Source of the DNA: Arthrobacter sp. NEB 688
GTDB lineage: Bacteria > Actinomycetota > Actinomycetes > Actinomycetales > Dermatophilaceae
Assembly (NCBI RefSeq): GCF_013201035.1
Contig: NZ_CP053707.1
Span: 1,178,001 to 1,242,000 of the forward strand
Reading direction: 5' to 3'
Length of the DNA: 64,000 nt
Shown here: one piece after another, positions 63,401 to 64,000 of the stretch
How the letters are laid out: each line of letters begins with the position of its first letter
How positions within the stretch are numbered: the first letter of the stretch is position 1
The notes under the pieces: generated by a model
What the model was told of the DNA's origin: nothing
Database searches by the model: none
Seen by the model: the letters and a program-made list of their open reading frames with translations, nothing else
Translations under genes and position numbers: made by a program

Positions 63401-64000
63401 TCGTGGCGGATGTCGGTGCAGCGTGACAACCCCGGCGCCGCCGACGAGGAGCACGCCGCCGTCGGCCGCGACGGCGACCCCGGGCTCGTCGTGGCCCCGA
63501 GCTTCGACCCGACCGACGACGTCGCGCTGCCGTACCTCGCGACCGGGGTGCGTCCCAAGGTCGCCGTGCTGCGCGAGCAGGGCGTCAACAGCCACGTCGA
63601 GACCGCGTTCATGCTCGACGCCGCCGGCTTCGACGCCTACGACGTGCACATGACCGACCTGCAGTCGGGCCGCTTCGACCTCGCCGACGTCCAGGGCCTC
63701 GTGGCCGCCGGAGGGTTCTCCTACGGCGACACGCTCGGAGCCGGTGAGGGCTGGGCCCGCTCGGTCCTGTTCTCGCAGAGGCTGACCGAGCAGTTCCGCG
63801 ACTTCTTCCACCGCGACGGCACCTTCGGGCTCGGCATCTGCAACGGCTGCCAGATGTTCGCCGCGCTGGCCGACCTCGTGCCCGGCGCCGAGGCCTGGCC
63901 GCGGTTCACCCGCAACCGCTCGGAGCAGTACGAGGCGCGCCTCACGCAGGTCGAGGTGCTCGACAGCCCGTCGGTGCTCATGACGGGGATGGCCGGCAGC
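60413..64000 (+). CDS. purL: Phosphoribosylformylglycinamidine synthase, large single-chain form (3' end cut)
   Basis: 1196 codons to the window edge, open throughout. N-terminal PurS-like domain, linker, then synthase halves: [12 protein letters not shown] (catalytic His), [69 protein letters not shown]-terminal glutaminase domain follows: [32 protein letters not shown] and LGICNGCQM with nucleophile Cys1143. This is the ~1300-residue PurSLQ-in-one type, whereas most Actinobacteria use separate PurS, PurQ and PurL. ATG 60413 follows GGGAGA by 7 nt. Confidence 0.95.
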   Translation, partial: MSSSHAPVLTTVPGGAALSTFRAAGVLARLRVSAPQIRAVSAQHVHWVASAAPLDDATHATVARLLTYGEPFGGVAQAPHTALVVVAPRLGTLSPWASKATDIAHSCGVDVRRVERVTEYHLAADEPLTDEQWARCADVLHDRMTESALPSREAAAALFDEREAEPVAHVDVLGRGREALEEADREFGLALSDDEVDYLAEAFTGLRRNPTDVELMMFAQANSEHCRHKIFNADFVIDGEAQPRSLFGMIRHTEEVAGAGTVIAYKDNASVMEGGPRTRWLPERPDGPSAYRGRDGEVHVLMKVETHNHPTAISPFPGAATGAGGEIRDEGATGRGSAPKAGLTGFAVSNLNLPGTHEPWEGAEYGAPSHIASPLDIMLEGPIGAAAFNNEFGRPGLGGFFRVYEQTVDGVRRGFHKPIMSAGGMGTIDADLTEKVVFPAGTLLVQLGGPGMRIGMGGGAASSMAAGSNAADLDFDSVQRGNPEIERRAQEVVNHCRSLGAEGNPILAIHDVGAGGLSNAFPELVDGAGLGARFDLSAVPLEESGLAPKEVWCNESQERYVVAIAPESLPAFAALCERERCPHAVVGVARDDGQLVLAEGPDDVPGEDRAIDMPMETLLGKPPRMTRDVTRVQRQGDDLDLDALDVREAAYAVLRHPTVASKRFLVTIADRTVGGLTHRDQMVGPWQVPVADVAVTLADHVGFAGEAMASGERMPLASVDAPASGRMAVGEALTNLLAAPVAALSRVKLSCNWMAACGEPGEDAALYDTVHAVGMELCPALGISVPVGKDSLSMRTRWTDHMGDTRQVTSPVSLVVTAFASLDDVRGTWTPQLRDGSSLVLVDLGAGRDRLGGSMLAQVSGVFGREVPDLDDPQRLVALATALVELRDRDLVTAYHDRSDGGLWAAVCEMAFAGGMGLDVEASSVAGLFAEELGVVLGVPERSVPEALEVLGAHGLADLASVVGRTVSERRVRVSAGGARVLDERVRDLAQAWDEVSWRMSVQRDNPGAADEEHAAVGRDGDPGLVVAPSFDPTDDVALPYLATGVRPKVAVLREQGVNSHVETAFMLDAAGFDAYDVHMTDLQSGRFDLADVQGLVAAGGFSYGDTLGAGEGWARSVLFSQRLTEQFRDFFHRDGTFGLGICNGCQMFAALADLVPGAEAWPRFTRNRSEQYEARLTQVEVLDSPSVLMTGMAGS

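Overview
The window is very GC-rich, densely packed DNA of an actinobacterium (Actinomycetota), most likely a Micrococcales member. Support: a dnaK-grpE-dnaJ-hspR operon and clpB with HspR (HAIR) operators, an LprG/P55-like lipoprotein-exporter pair, DUF3072 and DUF3151 proteins, F420/flavin LLM oxidoreductases, a HelR/HelD-like ATPase, many GTG starts, and frequent ATGA/GTGA gene overlaps. Many monocistronic genes have a TANNNT -10 box only 6-8 nt before the start codon, the actinobacterial leaderless arrangement. No rRNA, tRNA, CRISPR, insertion sequence or prophage was found. The genus cannot be fixed from the sequence alone.

Layout. 1-2.5 kb: end of an LLM oxidoreductase, DUF3072, an orphan protein and a YqeB-like membrane protein. 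2.6-7.1 kb: a tandem terminator-like repeat, then the HspR-controlled chaperone operon. 7.2-10.4 kb: secreted beta-propeller, SGNH hydrolase, TspO-like protein and a small RraB-like protein. 10.4-16.1 kb: HAIR-controlled clpB, LprG/P55 pair and DinB-like protein. 16.2-22.7 kb: DNA repair (Fpg/Nei family, exonuclease III), a fluoroacetate-dehalogenase-like hydrolase with an SDR, orphan genes, pyrE, lemA. 22.7-30.8 kb: ABC exporter plus two-component system, DedA protein, amino-acid ABC importer, SPOUT methyltransferase. 31-35.8 kb: LLM monooxygenase, a DGPF x3 / ECF42 sigma operon, acyltransferase. 35.9-44.1 kb: an eight-gene minus-strand chemotaxis operon (cheA-cheW-mcp-cheY-cheB-cheR-cheX-REC/CheX). 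44.6-53 kb: fba, DUF3151, a LuxR-type regulator, purA, a HelR-like ATPase, purD. 53-64 kb: LLM oxidoreductase, SoxR with its SoxR box and divergent MFS pump, MarR/MFS pair, purC, YbjQ, SRPBCC/TetR pair, and a large-type purL that runs off the end.

Connections. HspR probably represses both the dnaK operon and clpB. The ECF42 sigma gene ends an operon whose upstream region carries a TGTCGA-N17-CGTC motif, as expected for autoregulation. SoxR, MarR and TetR genes each sit beside a palindrome overlapping a promoter. Purine genes purA, purD, purC and purL are spread over 17 kb with unrelated genes between them.

Most distinctive is the intergenic DNA: four different short-unit arrays (51 bp x5, a hairpin motif x5, 52 bp x3, about 21 bp x6), a set of long near-perfect hairpins of which two share an outer arm but differ inside, and three cases where a gene's TAG stop forms the first bases of the next gene's -10 box. 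No clearly unknown multi-gene system is evident. The best candidates for new biology are these intergenic elements, a LNPQPLPP-motif protein behind a ribosome-site-sequestering hairpin, and the REC-CheX fusion in the chemotaxis operon.
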